Part shown: one piece after another, positions 53,476 through 62,419 of the stretch
Numbering within the stretch: position 1 is the stretch's first letter
How the letters are laid out: every line of letters starts with the position of its first letter
From: Sphingomonas koreensis
GTDB taxonomy: Bacteria; Pseudomonadota; Alphaproteobacteria; Sphingomonadales; Sphingomonadaceae
Direction: 5' to 3'
NCBI GenBank assembly: GCA_006438735.1
Contig: RCZF01000001.1
Location: 1,302,001 to 1,366,000, forward strand
DNA length: 64,000 nucleotides
Position numbers and translations under genes: made by a program
The notes under the pieces: generated by a model
The model's input: only the letters and a program-made list of their open reading frames with translations
Databases searched by the model: none
Told to the model about the DNA's origin: nothing

Positions 53476-53947
53476 TTCACTTAAGTGATCGTTTCGCTAG
53501 GGCGCAGGCTTATGTCGATCGGGCAATCGCCTTGAAGGCACTGAATGATCGAGAAAGAGCGTTAGCTGCTCTCGATACCGCTTTGAAGCGTGAAGAAGAA
53601 TATCCTAATCTCAAAATTCAGGCCTATCTGGATTTCGCGTGTCCCATAGCGGACGCCGGCCTTAAATGGATATATGCGCAAGATCTTGAGGTTCTCGACG
53701 CGCACAACGCAAGCGCGATGTTTCCCGTGGATCGCTGCCGAGCCAACGGCGCGCGGGGCATCCTACTTCAAGCCTGGGACGCGGCAAAGAAGCAAGAGCC
53801 GCAGTATCCATAAAATTGGCGGCGGCTGAGGTGCAGTTCGGGTTTCGCTACCATCAAAAGCTCAGACCCGTGAAAGATACTGACGACGATTTTGGACGGC
53901 ATGTAGCGGCGCTCGGGAGGTCACGCACACCTTGGATGGGGGGCTGA
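53424..53947 (+). pseudogene. Decayed TPR-protein gene fragment, two frameshifts
   Basis: Three blocks in different frames read as one protein end: YPAGNYPEAALRLLDT (to 53472); RFARAQAYVDRAIALKALND to EPQYP (about 53490-53810, 93 codons of it open from TTG 53532); and EVQFGFRYHQKLRPVKDTDD to AALGRS (about 53828-53930). TPR-like helices and the FRYH terminal block are the basis for the call. The fragment is visibly more AT-rich than its surroundings, suggesting foreign origin, and lacks its 5' part, which was apparently lost at the junction with thpR. Confidence 0.55.
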
Positions 53948-54073
53948 ACGATGCCTCGCTGCGAAACGAATGCCCGTCAATCGCCGATAGGACAAAAACC
54001 GCCCGGCCGCTTCCGTAAAGCAGGGCCTGAATCATCCGAATTCGTCACCCGATCGACCGAGCAAGGCCGCTCC

Positions 54074-54220
54074 TCAATGTCGCTTGAAATACTGGATCTC
54101 GCGCTCGTGTTTCTGCGCCGCTTCGCGCGTGTCGAACGTGCCGAGGTTGCGGCGCTTGCCGGTGTCGGGGTCTTTCTTGCGCGAGTAAATGCGATAGCCT
54201 GATTTGAGCTTGCGGATCAT
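54074..54220 (-). CDS. 48-residue conserved basic microprotein
   Basis: The short ORF starts MIRKLKSGYRIYSRKKDPDT and continues GKRRNLGTFDTREAAQKHER, ending FKRH. I recall this as a small conserved hypothetical family in Proteobacteria; its function is unknown. It is very basic, with a strand-turn-helix look resembling an AP2/integrase-N-type fragment that could bind nucleic acid (inference). GAGAGGAGA before the ATG (54220) is a strong ribosome-binding site. It is below the length many gene finders report. Confidence 0.8.
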   Translation of the reverse strand: MIRKLKSGYRIYSRKKDPDTGKRRNLGTFDTREAAQKHEREIQYFKRH

Positions 54221-54262
54221 CGGCGGTCTCCTCTCGCGCCGTGAACGCGCGAGCCGCGCGGC

Positions 54263-54832
54263 TTATCCGTGCGGCGCGGCGCAGCGCCGGATGGTCTGGC
54301 CGATCACTGGGTCAACCGGCATCGCCAGCGTCGGCCCGCCGCCCACCTTCACGCCGATCCGCCCTTGCGCATCGGCCAGCACGTCGGTGAGGAACGTGTC
54401 GGTGACCACGTCGGTGGCGCGCGTGCGCCCCTCGGCGGTCGGCGATGCGTCCAGCGTCGCGGCGCCATCGGCGGCGACGATCTGCATCGTCGCGCCGCTT
54501 CCGTCGGCCGCGGCGCGGGTGAACACCATGCGCCGCGCATCGGCATCGCAGCGCATCGCGAATTCGGATGGCTCGCCGGCGTCGCCGAACACCGCCTGAT
54601 CGCCATCGGCCGATACCTGGAAGCGCCAGGTGCCCGCTGCGGTCGCCACGCCGTCGAGTTCGGGCGTCGGCAAGGCGGCCGATCCCGTTACGCTCGAGGG
54701 CGCCGGCGCGCGTCGCGTATCTGACAGACCGGCGGTGGGCGTCGGAGTCGGCGTCGCCGTGTCGGTCATCGTCGGCGCGCGGTGGCAGGCGCCGATCGCC
54801 AGCGTTACGGCCAGCATTGCCGACTGCTTCAT
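54263..54832 (-). CDS. Lipoprotein, second of a tandem pair
   Basis: The 189-residue protein has a lipoprotein signal with lipobox IGAC near residue 17 (MLAVTLAIGACHRAP), a Thr/Pro-rich linker (TPTPTPTAG), and a domain containing EFAMRCDADARRMVFTRAAA and DVVTDTFLTDVLAD. It overlaps the upstream lipoprotein gene (ATGA, ATG 54832) and shares its design: RCDA, then R.....RA, then M.IV, with a terminal IxRC or TEDC. The two look like diverged tandem duplicates. Function is unknown. Confidence 0.8.
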   Translation of the reverse strand: MKQSAMLAVTLAIGACHRAPTMTDTATPTPTPTAGLSDTRRAPAPSSVTGSAALPTPELDGVATAAGTWRFQVSADGDQAVFGDAGEPSEFAMRCDADARRMVFTRAAADGSGATMQIVAADGAATLDASPTAEGRTRATDVVTDTFLTDVLADAQGRIGVKVGGGPTLAMPVDPVIGQTIRRCAAPHG

Positions 54833-55368
54833 TTGCGGCAATCCTCGGTCACGCGCAGGATTTCGGGATAGGCCGGCACCACCAGCGTCGGCATCCCGGC
54901 CTGCTGGATCAAGAAGCGCCCGCGGCTATAGCCGATCGCGTCGAGCAGCCGGTCGCCCGGCGTTAGCGCCGCCGCCATATAGGCCGGGGTGCCGCCGGTC
55001 GGCTGGCTCGGCAGCGCGCGCGTCAGGCTGGTGGTGACGATCGTCATCGCCGAAGCCGGCGCGGCGGTGCCGGCGCGCGACAGATACACGCGGCGCGTCG
55101 CCGCATCACAGCGCAGCGTCACCGCGGCATCCGCGCCGGCGGGGCCGAACAACGCGATGCTGCCGCGGCCGTCCTGCCGGTACACCCAATCGCCCGGTGT
55201 CAGCGGCCAATCGCGCCAATCGCCGGCGGGCGTCGGCGCGGGCGCGGGAGGCGGCGCGACATAACGCGGCGCGGGCGCCGGCGCGGGCGGGGCGACGCGC
55301 GGCACGCAGCCGGCGACGAGCAGGGCGCCGACGAGCGAGGCGGCAGATAGGGAAAAACGACAACGCAT
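54829..55368 (-). CDS. Lipoprotein, first of a tandem pair
   Basis: The 179-residue protein has a lipobox VAGC (C21) and a Pro/Ala-rich linker (APAPAPRYVAPPPAPAPTPA). The C-terminal domain runs from ~50 with WVYRQDGRGSIALFGPAG, LRCDAATRRVYLSRAG and VVPAYPEILRVTEDCRK. It is translationally coupled to the second lipoprotein. The ATG at 55368 was chosen by the signal peptide; the longer open frame is shadow sequence. It is divergent from the PRC-barrel gene. Confidence 0.82.
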   Translation of the reverse strand: MRCRFSLSAASLVGALLVAGCVPRVAPPAPAPAPRYVAPPPAPAPTPAGDWRDWPLTPGDWVYRQDGRGSIALFGPAGADAAVTLRCDAATRRVYLSRAGTAAPASAMTIVTTSLTRALPSQPTGGTPAYMAAALTPGDRLLDAIGYSRGRFLIQQAGMPTLVVPAYPEILRVTEDCRK

Positions 55369-55473
55369 CGCGCTTCTATGGTCGAAACCGTCGCCGCGCT
55401 CAACCGCCGTTCCCGGCGGAACCACATCGCCTCGGCGGTTGTTTCGCTTGCGATCCATCCAGAGGAAATTCCC

Positions 55474-55848
55474 ATGTCCGCGACCAAGACCGACGCCGCC
55501 ACGCAATTGCTGATTCAGTCGAACAAGGCCGACGTGATGAAGGTCAAGAGCCGCGACGGCGACAATCTCGGCAGCGTCAACGCCTTCATGGTCAACAAGC
55601 GTTCGGGCCAGTCGATGTATGTGGTACTGACCATCGGCGGTTTTCTCGGCATGGGCAAAGCATTCTATCCGCTGCCCTTTTCGCTGATCACTTTCGATCC
55701 GGCCAACGACGCCTATGTCGTCACGATCGACCGCCGCGTGCTCGAAGGCGGCCCCAGCTGGGCCAACAATGCACCGGTATTCGACCAAGCCTATGCCGAT
55801 CGCGTGGCAAGCTATTACGGCGTCGCGAGCGAAAATCTGGCGGTTTAA
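55474..55848 (+). CDS. PRC-barrel domain protein
   Basis: The 124-residue cytoplasmic protein begins MSATKTDAATQLLIQSNKAD and contains KVKSRDGDNLGSVNAFMVNK then SGQSMYVVLTIGGFLGMGKA, with YPLPFSLITFD, the usual PRC-barrel pattern. Related small proteins occur widely in alphaproteobacteria and are linked to stress or photosynthesis-type complexes, but the function is not defined. AGAGGAAA precedes the ATG. Confidence 0.87.
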   Translation: MSATKTDAATQLLIQSNKADVMKVKSRDGDNLGSVNAFMVNKRSGQSMYVVLTIGGFLGMGKAFYPLPFSLITFDPANDAYVVTIDRRVLEGGPSWANNAPVFDQAYADRVASYYGVASENLAV

Positions 55849-55849
55849 T

Positions 55850-56167
55850 CTAGGCCGCGCGCGGGACGATGCGGTCGAGTTCGCCGTTGAGCGCGCGCTT
55901 CGCCTCTAGCAATTCGTATTGAATTTGGAGCCGAAGGAAGAAACCTTCGGACATCCGAAAATAGCGTGTCAGGCGGAGGTCGAGCTCGCCGGTCATCGCA
56001 CGCTGCCCGGTCAGGACCGCAGATAGATCGGCGACAGGCACATCAATCGCCACCGCCAAACTCGCGCCATCGAGCTCCAACGGTTCCATAAACTCGCTGA
56101 ACAGCATCTCACCCGCATGCGGATTGTGAAGCCAGTCCCGATTAGTGATAGTCTGTGATCTCGACAC
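55850..56167 (-). CDS. higA: HigA-type antitoxin (XRE family)
   Basis: The 105-residue helix-turn-helix protein of the HigA/VapI type begins HNPHAGEMLFSEFMEPLELD, with the HTH VAIDVPVADLSAVLTGQRAM and the terminal FRMSEGFFLRLQIQYELLEA. The start appears to be GTG 56167, overlapping the end of the toxin gene by 26 bases. Toxin-first order is usual for higBA. It should bind and repress its own promoter together with HigB. Confidence 0.88.
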   Translation of the reverse strand: MSRSQTITNRDWLHNPHAGEMLFSEFMEPLELDGASLAVAIDVPVADLSAVLTGQRAMTGELDLRLTRYFRMSEGFFLRLQIQYELLEAKRALNGELDRIVPRAA

Positions 56168-56423
56168 GGTCTGCGCCTCCGTTGCGCCAGACGAAGCATA
56201 TACGCCACTTCATGTTAATTGATACAGAGTGCTGCCCCGCGCGGTCGTCCTTGAGAGCGTGAAGGCGGTTGCTGGGCGGAACGCGCAAATCATCGAGCGA
56301 TTCCGCGGCGTCGATCATCTTCAGGCGAACATAGGCGCGATCCTGAATGTCGGAAGCGATACGACGGCTGGTTTCGCCGCGCCAAATGCGTTCGGTTTCC
56401 GGGTCGGCAAAGCTACGGATCAC
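56142..56423 (-). CDS. higB: HigB/RelE-type toxin
   Basis: The 93-residue mRNA interferase of the RelE fold begins MIRSFADPETERIWRGETSR, with SLDDLRVPPSNRLHALKDDR and GQHSVSINMKWRICFVWRNG, the standard HigB blocks; the conserved C-terminal VEITDYH is present, so it looks intact. The start is GTG 56423 with AAGGAA upstream. The preceding gap before uvrB is short, and the two genes are unrelated in function. Confidence 0.92.
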   Translation of the reverse strand: MIRSFADPETERIWRGETSRRIASDIQDRAYVRLKMIDAAESLDDLRVPPSNRLHALKDDRAGQHSVSINMKWRICFVWRNGGADRVEITDYH

Positions 56424-56506
56424 GGCATGTTCCTTTCATGCCGGACAATATGTTGTCAAAAGGAAGCGATTACGGCGGGGCCAAAAAGGATTGCCTTACC
56501 TATTGG

Positions 56507-58714
56507 TCACCGCGCCCGCCGCCCACCCCCAGGCATACCGGCCCGCATTTTCTGGCTCTTGCCGTAGCGGGTCTTGCGGGTGCCGGGCTTGCCCTCGTTG
56601 CTCCGCCCCATCACCGGCGCCTTGCGCTGATTCTCGGGCAGGCCGAGCTCCTCGGCCTCCAGCGCGCGGATTTCGTCGCGCAGGCGGCCGGCGGTCTCGA
56701 ACTCCAGATCGGCGGCGGCGGCGCGCATGCGCTTTTCCAGATCCTCGATATGGCTGCGCAGATTGTGGCCGACCATGTGCGGCCGATCGTCGTCGATCTC
56801 GATCGTCACCTGGTCGCGGCTAGCGACGTCCTGGATGATGTCGCCGATGTTGCGGCGGATCGTCGTTGGCGTGATGCCGTGCGCTTCATTATAGGCGAGC
56901 TGCTTTTCACGCCGCCGGCTGGTTTCGTTGATCGCGCGTTCCATGCTGCCGGTCATGCGATCGGCATAGAGGATCACCCGCCCGTCGACATTGCGCGCGG
57001 CGCGGCCGATCGTCTGGATCAGCGACGTTTCGCTGCGCAGGAAACCCTCCTTGTCGGCATCGAGAATCACCACCAGCCCGCATTCGGGAATGTCGAGCCC
57101 CTCGCGCAGCAGGTTGATGCCCACCAGCACGTCGTACACGCCGAGCCGCAAGTCACGGATCAGCTCGATCCGCTCGAGCGTCTCGACGTCGCTGTGCATG
57201 TAACGGACCTTGAGCCCCGCCTCGTGCATGAACTCGGTCAGATCCTCCGCCATCCGCTTGGTCAGCGTGGTGACGAGCGTGCGGTAGCCGGCCTCGGCGG
57301 TCTTGCGGCATTCGTTGATGCAATCCTGCACCTGGTCCTCGACCGGCCGGATCTCGACGGGCGGATCGATAAGCCCGGTCGGGCGGATCACTTGTTCGGC
57401 GAACACGCCGCCGGTCTGCTCCATTTCCCAGCCGCCCGGCGTCGCCGAAACGTACGTGGTCTGCGGCCGCATCGCTTCCCATTCGTTGAAGCGCAGCGGC
57501 CGGTTGTCGATCGCGCTCGGCAGGCGAAAGCCATATTCGGCGAGCGTCAGCTTGCGGCGGTGATCGCCGCGCGACATGCCGTTGATCTGGCCGATCGTCA
57601 CATGGCTCTCGTCGACGAACAGCAGCGCATTTTCGGGCAGATATTCGAACAATGTCGGCGGCGGCTCGCCCGGCATCCGCCCGGTCAGGAAGCGCGAATA
57701 ATTCTCGATCCCCGCACAACTGCCCGTCGCCGCGATCATCTCGAGATCGAAATTGGTGCGCTGCTCGAGCCGCTGCGCCTCGAGCAATTTGCCTTCCGCG
57801 ATCAACTCCTTGAGCCGCTCGGCGAGCTCGAACTTGATCGCCTCGGCCGCCTGCTTGAGCGTGGGGCCGGGTGTCACATAGTGCGAATTGGCATAGACCC
57901 GCACCGAATTGAGCGACGCCACCTTCTTGCCCGTCAGCGGATCGAATTCGACGATCTCCTCGATCTCGTCGCCGAAGAACGACACGCGCCACGCGCTGTC
58001 TTCATAATGCGAGGGGAAAATCTCCAGCGTGTCGCCCTTTACGCGGAAATTGCCGCGCTGGAACGCCGCATCGTTGCGCTTGTATTGCAGCGCGACGAGC
58101 TTGCGGACGATCTCGCGCTGATCGACCAGCTGGCCCTTCTTCAGATCGAAGATCATCGCCGAATAGGTCTCGACCGAGCCGATGCCGTAGAGGCACGACA
58201 CCGAGGCGACGATGATCACGTCGTCGCGCTCGAGCAGCGCGCGCGTCGCCGAATGCCGCATCCGATCGATCGCCTCGTTTACCGAGCTTTCCTTCTCGAT
58301 ATAGGTGTCCGATCGCGGCACATAGGCCTCGGGCTGATAGTAATCGTAATAACTGACGAAATATTCGACCGCGTTGTTGGGGAAGAACGACTTCATCTCG
58401 CCGTAGAGCTGCGCCGCCAGGATCTTATTGGGCGCGAGGATCAGCGCGGGCCGCTGCACCGTCTCGATCACCTGCGCCATCGTGAAGGTCTTGCCCGAGC
58501 CGGTAACGCCGAGCAGCACCTGATCGCGCTCCCCCGCCCGCGTCGCCTCGACCAGTTCGGCGATCGCGGTCGGCTGGTCGCCGGCCGGCCGATACTCGCT
58601 GACGATCTCGAAGCGCTTCCCGCCCTCTGCCTTGTCGGGGCGATTGGGACGATGCGGAACGAACGATTGCCCGGTTTCGGGCTCGTCGAGGCTGGTGCGG
58701 ATCTGAATGGCCAT
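56507..58714 (-). CDS. uvrB: Excinuclease ABC subunit B
   Basis: This is the damage-verifying helicase-like subunit of nucleotide excision repair. The 735 residues show [17 protein letters not shown], Walker [14 protein letters not shown], the beta-hairpin [24 protein letters not shown], the helicase motifs REGLDIPE and [10 protein letters not shown], and a C-terminal UvrC-binding coiled region ([20 protein letters not shown]). A basic Gly/Arg tail follows. The start is ATG 58714; an in-frame TTG nine codons upstream is less likely. Confidence 0.97.
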   Translation of the reverse strand: MAIQIRTSLDEPETGQSFVPHRPNRPDKAEGGKRFEIVSEYRPAGDQPTAIAELVEATRAGERDQVLLGVTGSGKTFTMAQVIETVQRPALILAPNKILAAQLYGEMKSFFPNNAVEYFVSYYDYYQPEAYVPRSDTYIEKESSVNEAIDRMRHSATRALLERDDVIIVASVSCLYGIGSVETYSAMIFDLKKGQLVDQREIVRKLVALQYKRNDAAFQRGNFRVKGDTLEIFPSHYEDSAWRVSFFGDEIEEIVEFDPLTGKKVASLNSVRVYANSHYVTPGPTLKQAAEAIKFELAERLKELIAEGKLLEAQRLEQRTNFDLEMIAATGSCAGIENYSRFLTGRMPGEPPPTLFEYLPENALLFVDESHVTIGQINGMSRGDHRRKLTLAEYGFRLPSAIDNRPLRFNEWEAMRPQTTYVSATPGGWEMEQTGGVFAEQVIRPTGLIDPPVEIRPVEDQVQDCINECRKTAEAGYRTLVTTLTKRMAEDLTEFMHEAGLKVRYMHSDVETLERIELIRDLRLGVYDVLVGINLLREGLDIPECGLVVILDADKEGFLRSETSLIQTIGRAARNVDGRVILYADRMTGSMERAINETSRRREKQLAYNEAHGITPTTIRRNIGDIIQDVASRDQVTIEIDDDRPHMVGHNLRSHIEDLEKRMRAAAADLEFETAGRLRDEIRALEAEELGLPENQRKAPVMGRSNEGKPGTRKTRYGKSQKMRAGMPGGGRRAR

Positions 58715-58955
58715 AGGCTTCCCGATATGGTGGTCCGGCAATCGCCCCGCAACGATCGAACCGCTCGCTTGGCCCCGCGCCGGGTGAGCGGCACGGCTCG
58801 CCGTCTCGCGGACGCATCGGCGCGCCAGCGTTGTTCGCAGTTGGGAACAATAGAGGAACGTCGAGCGGCGGGAAAGTGAAATTCGACTTCAATGCGCGGG
58901 TTGCGCTGGAGCAGGCCGACAACCGCTATCGAACAGGCGATGCAGCCGCTATGCC

Positions 58956-59366
58956 ATGAGAATGCTGAAACTTTCCTGTCTCTGCGGCCGAGTCCGCCTC
59001 GAATTGGCCAAACGGCCGGACTTCGTCAACGCGTGCAATTGCACGCTGTGCAGCAAGTCCGGCGCGCACTGGTCCTATTTCCATCCCTCGGACGTCGACA
59101 TCGCCGGAACGACCTCAGGCTATCGCCGGGAAGACAAGGACGATCCGGCCGCGAACGTCCATTTCTGCGGCACCTGCGGTTCGACGACGCACTTTACGCT
59201 GACCGAAAGCGCCGTCGCCAAGTTCGGCAATAGCCAGATAGGCGTGAACATGCTGCTGGCGAACGAGCGCGATCTCGCCGGGATCGAACTGCGTTATCCG
59301 GATGGGCTTGCCTGGTCGGGCGGCGCCGACTTCGGTTATGTGCGCGAGGCCCGCATTATTGGCTAA
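58956..59366 (+). CDS. GFA/CENP-V-family zinc protein
   Basis: The 136-residue protein has the Zn-binding cysteines of glutathione-dependent formaldehyde-activating-like proteins: SCLCGRVRLEL, ACNCTLCSKSG and HFCGTCGSTT. Members act as S-hydroxymethylglutathione synthases or have unknown roles. The neighbours give no formaldehyde-oxidation context. The start is ATG 58956. Confidence 0.88.
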   Translation: MRMLKLSCLCGRVRLELAKRPDFVNACNCTLCSKSGAHWSYFHPSDVDIAGTTSGYRREDKDDPAANVHFCGTCGSTTHFTLTESAVAKFGNSQIGVNMLLANERDLAGIELRYPDGLAWSGGADFGYVREARIIG

Positions 59367-59512
59367 GCGCGGGCTCGGGAGGCCGGTTGCAGGGATTCCC
59401 GCGCCGTCAACAGTTACAGTTGTTAGTGGATTGCTGTCCAGCAGCTTCCGGAAATTACAGGCGGCAAGCGGACGTTGATCGGCGAGAAAGGTTACTGCGC
59501 TAGAGATGTGAT

Positions 59513-59863
59513 ATGAGCGCCCCAAAGCACATCGCCCGCGCAGGTATTTATCTGCTTCTGCTATTAAGTCCTTTGGGTGGGCCGATAGTCGGAATGCTGA
59601 TTACCGGCCTCTGCCAAAATGACCCCACCGTGGAACCCGACGGCCCGTTTGCGCTTGGCCTTTCCCATTGCGGCATAAGCCGTCCGGTCGAGCATTTTTA
59701 TCAGAAAGCCGAGATGCTGACAGTTCTACCCATGGTGTTTGCCGGGCCGACTGTAGGCGGACTCCTCACCTTGGCGTGGTGGTGTCTCGGCATCGCTGTC
59801 GCGGCCGGTCTCATGTGGCATCTTTGGCGAGCGTTGGCATGTGTGACGATTGAACGCCTCTGA
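59513..59863 (+). CDS. Hypothetical membrane protein
   Basis: The 116-residue protein has two clear hydrophobic segments (AGIYLLLLLSPLGGPIVGML and TLAWWCLGIAVAAGLMWHLW) flanking a polar loop with two cysteines (LCQNDPT and SHCGISRPV). No family is recognised. The upstream gap is short and slightly AT-rich. The start is ATG 59513 (an ATATG context) without a strong ribosome-binding site. Confidence 0.6.
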   Translation: MSAPKHIARAGIYLLLLLSPLGGPIVGMLITGLCQNDPTVEPDGPFALGLSHCGISRPVEHFYQKAEMLTVLPMVFAGPTVGGLLTLAWWCLGIAVAAGLMWHLWRALACVTIERL

Positions 59864-59937
59864 ACGTCCGCTAGGAGGCTCGCCTGTCGCGCTAGGGAAC
59901 GACCGACTATGGGGCGCAAGCAGCCATGCCCCAAACC

Positions 59938-62247
59938 CTACCGCTTCCGCTTTCCCCCCTGATGCCGGATATTCGCCGGCCGCCCGCGCCGGTTGATCGG
60001 CCGCCCGGGCTTGCGCGCCGCCGGCCGCTCGCCGCGATCGCGTTCGACCATTTCGAAGCGGAGCGCGCCCGATACCGGGTTGGCCTCGGCCAGCCGCAGC
60101 TTCAGTCGCTGGCCGCTCGCGAACGTCTCGCCGCTATGCTCGCCGACCAGTGTATGCGCCGCTTCGTCGTAGCGAAAATACTCGCTGCCGAGATCGCGCA
60201 CCGGCATCAGCCCGTCGCCGCCGATCCCCTCGACCGTCGCGAAGAAGCCGAAGTTGAGCACCCCGGTGATCCGCGCCTCCACCACCTCGCCGACGCGCTC
60301 GGACAGATAGGCCGCGACATAGCGATCGACGGTGTCGCGCTCGGCCTCCATCGCGCGGCGTTCGAGCATCGAGATCACCTCGCCGGTGCGCTCCATCTGC
60401 GCCGCCTCGTCGTCGGTCAGCCCGCCGGGGCCGAGCCCGTACGCCGCGACCAATGATCGGTGGACGACGAGATCGGCATAGCGCCGGATCGGCGAGGTGA
60501 AATGCGCATAGCTGCCGAGCGCCAACCCGAAATGCCCATGATTGCCCGGCCCGTAATAGGCCTGCGTCTGCGTGCGCAGCACCTGCTCCATCACCTGCGG
60601 CTTGAAATCGGCATCGCCGAGCCGCGCGAGGACGTGATTGAAGGTGCCGGGCTTGATCACCTGACCGAGCGCGAACTCGAGATCGAAGGTCTTGAGATAT
60701 TCCTTGAGCGCGACCAGCTTCTCGCGGCTCGGCGGCTCGTGGATGCGGTACATCACCGGCGCCTTTTTCGCCTCCAGCGCCTTCGCCGCGGCGACGTTGG
60801 CGGCGATCATATAATCCTCGATCAATTTGTGCGCGTCGAGCCGCTCGCGCGGCGCCACCGACATGATCCGCCCCTTCTCGTCGAGCTCGATCCGCCGTTC
60901 GGGCAGATCGAGATCGAGCGGCTCGCGCGCCTCGCGCGCCTTGTACAGCGCGCGCCAGCATGCCCAGAGGGGGAGGAGGATGTCGATAAAGTCCCCCTCC
61001 CGCTTGCGGGAGGGGCTAGGGGAGGGCTTGTCGGGCGTTTGCGACAAGCCCTCCCCCGACCCCTCCCGCACGGCGGGAGGGGAAACATGCGCATCAATCG
61101 CCGCCTGCGCATCCTCATAAGCGATATTCGCCGCGATCCGCACCGTCGCCCGCGTAAACCGCCAGCTCTTGAGCGTCCCTTGCTTGGTCACTTGCAAATG
61201 GCACGCCAGCGCCGCGCGATCGACGCCTTCCTTCAGCGAGCACATCTCCGCCGACAGCAATTCGGGAAGCATCGGCACCACGCGATCGGGGAAATAGACG
61301 CTGTTGCCGCGCTTGCGCGCCTCGGTATCCAGCGCCGATCCGGGCCGCACATAGAAGCTGACATCGGCAATCGCGACGATCGCCTGCCACCCGCCTTCGT
61401 TCTTGGGATCGTCGTCGGGCGCGGCCCACACCGCATCGTCATGGTCGCGCGCATCGGCGGGATCGATCGCGACGATCGGCAGATGCCGCAAATCCTCGCG
61501 CGGCGCCTCGTCGAGCTTGGTCCGCGAGACACGCTCGGCCTCCTCCAGCACGCGGTCGGAAAACACATTGGGGATGCCCAATTTCTCGATCGCGATCAGC
61601 GAGAAGCTACGCGGCGCGAACGGATCGCCCAGCACCTCCACCACTTTGGCCGAGACGCGGGGGCCTCGCCCGGTCTTCTCCGCGCGAACCAGATCGCCCG
61701 GTTCGGCGCCGCCGGCATCGGCGACCGGAAATTCGCGTCGCTCCTTCTTCTCCACGCCCTGCAGCCACAGCCGCCCGCCCGTCTCGTGGAGCACGCCGAG
61801 CATCATGTCCTCGCCGCGCGCGAGCGTCTTCATCGGATGCGCGATCCACCCCTTGCCGATTTCCTCGGTCCGCCCGAGAAACCGGTCGCCGATCCCCAGC
61901 GCGCCTTTGCGCGATTTCTCCTGCACGCGCAGCTTGGGCGGCGGCGTCTCCGCCTGCCAGCTCTCGGGCACCGCCCACACATTGCCGCCGTCATCGGCCT
62001 CGACCACGCGCAGCACTGTCACCTTGGGCAAGCCGCCCATCTGGTGGAACGCGCGGCCCGGCGCGCTGTCGATCAGCCCCTCGTCGGCCATGTCCTTGAG
62101 CAGCGCCTTGAGCGCGATCTTGTCCGCCCCGTGCAACCCGAACGCCCGCGCGATCTCGCGCTTGCCGGCGGGCGTGTCCGACGTGATGATGAAATCGAGC
62201 ACCTGCTTCTTCGAAGGCAGGCCGGGCTTTGGTTTCGGGCGAGGCAT
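59938..62247 (-). CDS. rnr: Ribonuclease R with an in-frame repeat insertion
   Basis: This processive 3'-5' exoribonuclease degrades structured RNA. The 769 residues contain an N-terminal winged-helix/cold-shock part, the RNB domain with catalytic aspartates in DPADARDHDDAVW, IAIVADVSFYV-like strands and HFTSPIRRYADLVVHR, and a C-terminal S1 domain (GEVVEARITGVLNFGFFATV). Residues ~388-419 (SPPAVREGSGEG...SPSRKREGD) are the translation of a GC-rich palindromic repeat inserted between AYEDAQAAIDA and DILLPLWACWRAL. The start is ATG 62247. Confidence 0.95.
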   Translation of the reverse strand: MPRPKPKPGLPSKKQVLDFIITSDTPAGKREIARAFGLHGADKIALKALLKDMADEGLIDSAPGRAFHQMGGLPKVTVLRVVEADDGGNVWAVPESWQAETPPPKLRVQEKSRKGALGIGDRFLGRTEEIGKGWIAHPMKTLARGEDMMLGVLHETGGRLWLQGVEKKERREFPVADAGGAEPGDLVRAEKTGRGPRVSAKVVEVLGDPFAPRSFSLIAIEKLGIPNVFSDRVLEEAERVSRTKLDEAPREDLRHLPIVAIDPADARDHDDAVWAAPDDDPKNEGGWQAIVAIADVSFYVRPGSALDTEARKRGNSVYFPDRVVPMLPELLSAEMCSLKEGVDRAALACHLQVTKQGTLKSWRFTRATVRIAANIAYEDAQAAIDAHVSPPAVREGSGEGLSQTPDKPSPSPSRKREGDFIDILLPLWACWRALYKAREAREPLDLDLPERRIELDEKGRIMSVAPRERLDAHKLIEDYMIAANVAAAKALEAKKAPVMYRIHEPPSREKLVALKEYLKTFDLEFALGQVIKPGTFNHVLARLGDADFKPQVMEQVLRTQTQAYYGPGNHGHFGLALGSYAHFTSPIRRYADLVVHRSLVAAYGLGPGGLTDDEAAQMERTGEVISMLERRAMEAERDTVDRYVAAYLSERVGEVVEARITGVLNFGFFATVEGIGGDGLMPVRDLGSEYFRYDEAAHTLVGEHSGETFASGQRLKLRLAEANPVSGALRFEMVERDRGERPAARKPGRPINRRGRPANIRHQGGKRKR
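60991..61086. repeat. Triple-hairpin repeat inside the rnr coding sequence, in frame
   Basis: Three nested inverted repeats lie side by side: CCCCCTCCCGC/GGGAGGGG (from 60993), GGGAGGGCTTGTCG/CGACAAGCCCTCCC (61021 on), and CCCCTCCCGC/GCGGGAGGGG (to 61082). The element is a different family from the one in parC. The rnr frame passes through without a stop, adding about 32 residues rich in Pro, Ser, Arg and Gly. Confidence 0.88.
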
Positions 62248-62276
62248 GGAGCCGAGATAGGCGGTTCCTCATCAAC

Positions 62277-62410
62277 CGTCACCCCGGACATGGGCGCCCG
62301 CCAAAGTATTACTTCGGCGGGAACCCTTGTTCCGGGGTCCACTGTGCCGCAAACTCGGCAAACGCGATTCTTGCTGCCCGGTGGATGCCGGAACAAGTCC
62401 GGCACGACGA
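62277..62410. repeat. Nested palindromic repeat cluster upstream of glpD
   Basis: An outer pair CACCCCGGAC (62280 on) and GTTCCGGGGTCC (62329 on) encloses a copy of the repeat seen near efp, GGGCGCCCGCCAAAGTATTA (62292 on) to GGCGGGAACCC (62326). A second hairpin, TGCCGGAacaagTCCGGCA (62386-62404), follows. The cluster fills the rnr-glpD gap and stops ten bases before the glpD start codon. Confidence 0.82.
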
Positions 62411-62419
62411 AGGGTAAAA

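Noticed and set aside
53951..54202. 83-codon plus-strand frame over the 48-residue microprotein
   Set aside because: The minus-strand ORF has a strong ribosome-binding site and recognisable conservation; the plus-strand frame is its shadow.
56438..58879. 813-codon open frame on the plus strand opposite uvrB
   Set aside because: It is a shadow of uvrB: Arg/His/Asp/Leu-biased antisense sequence with no domain, while uvrB on the minus strand has every family motif.
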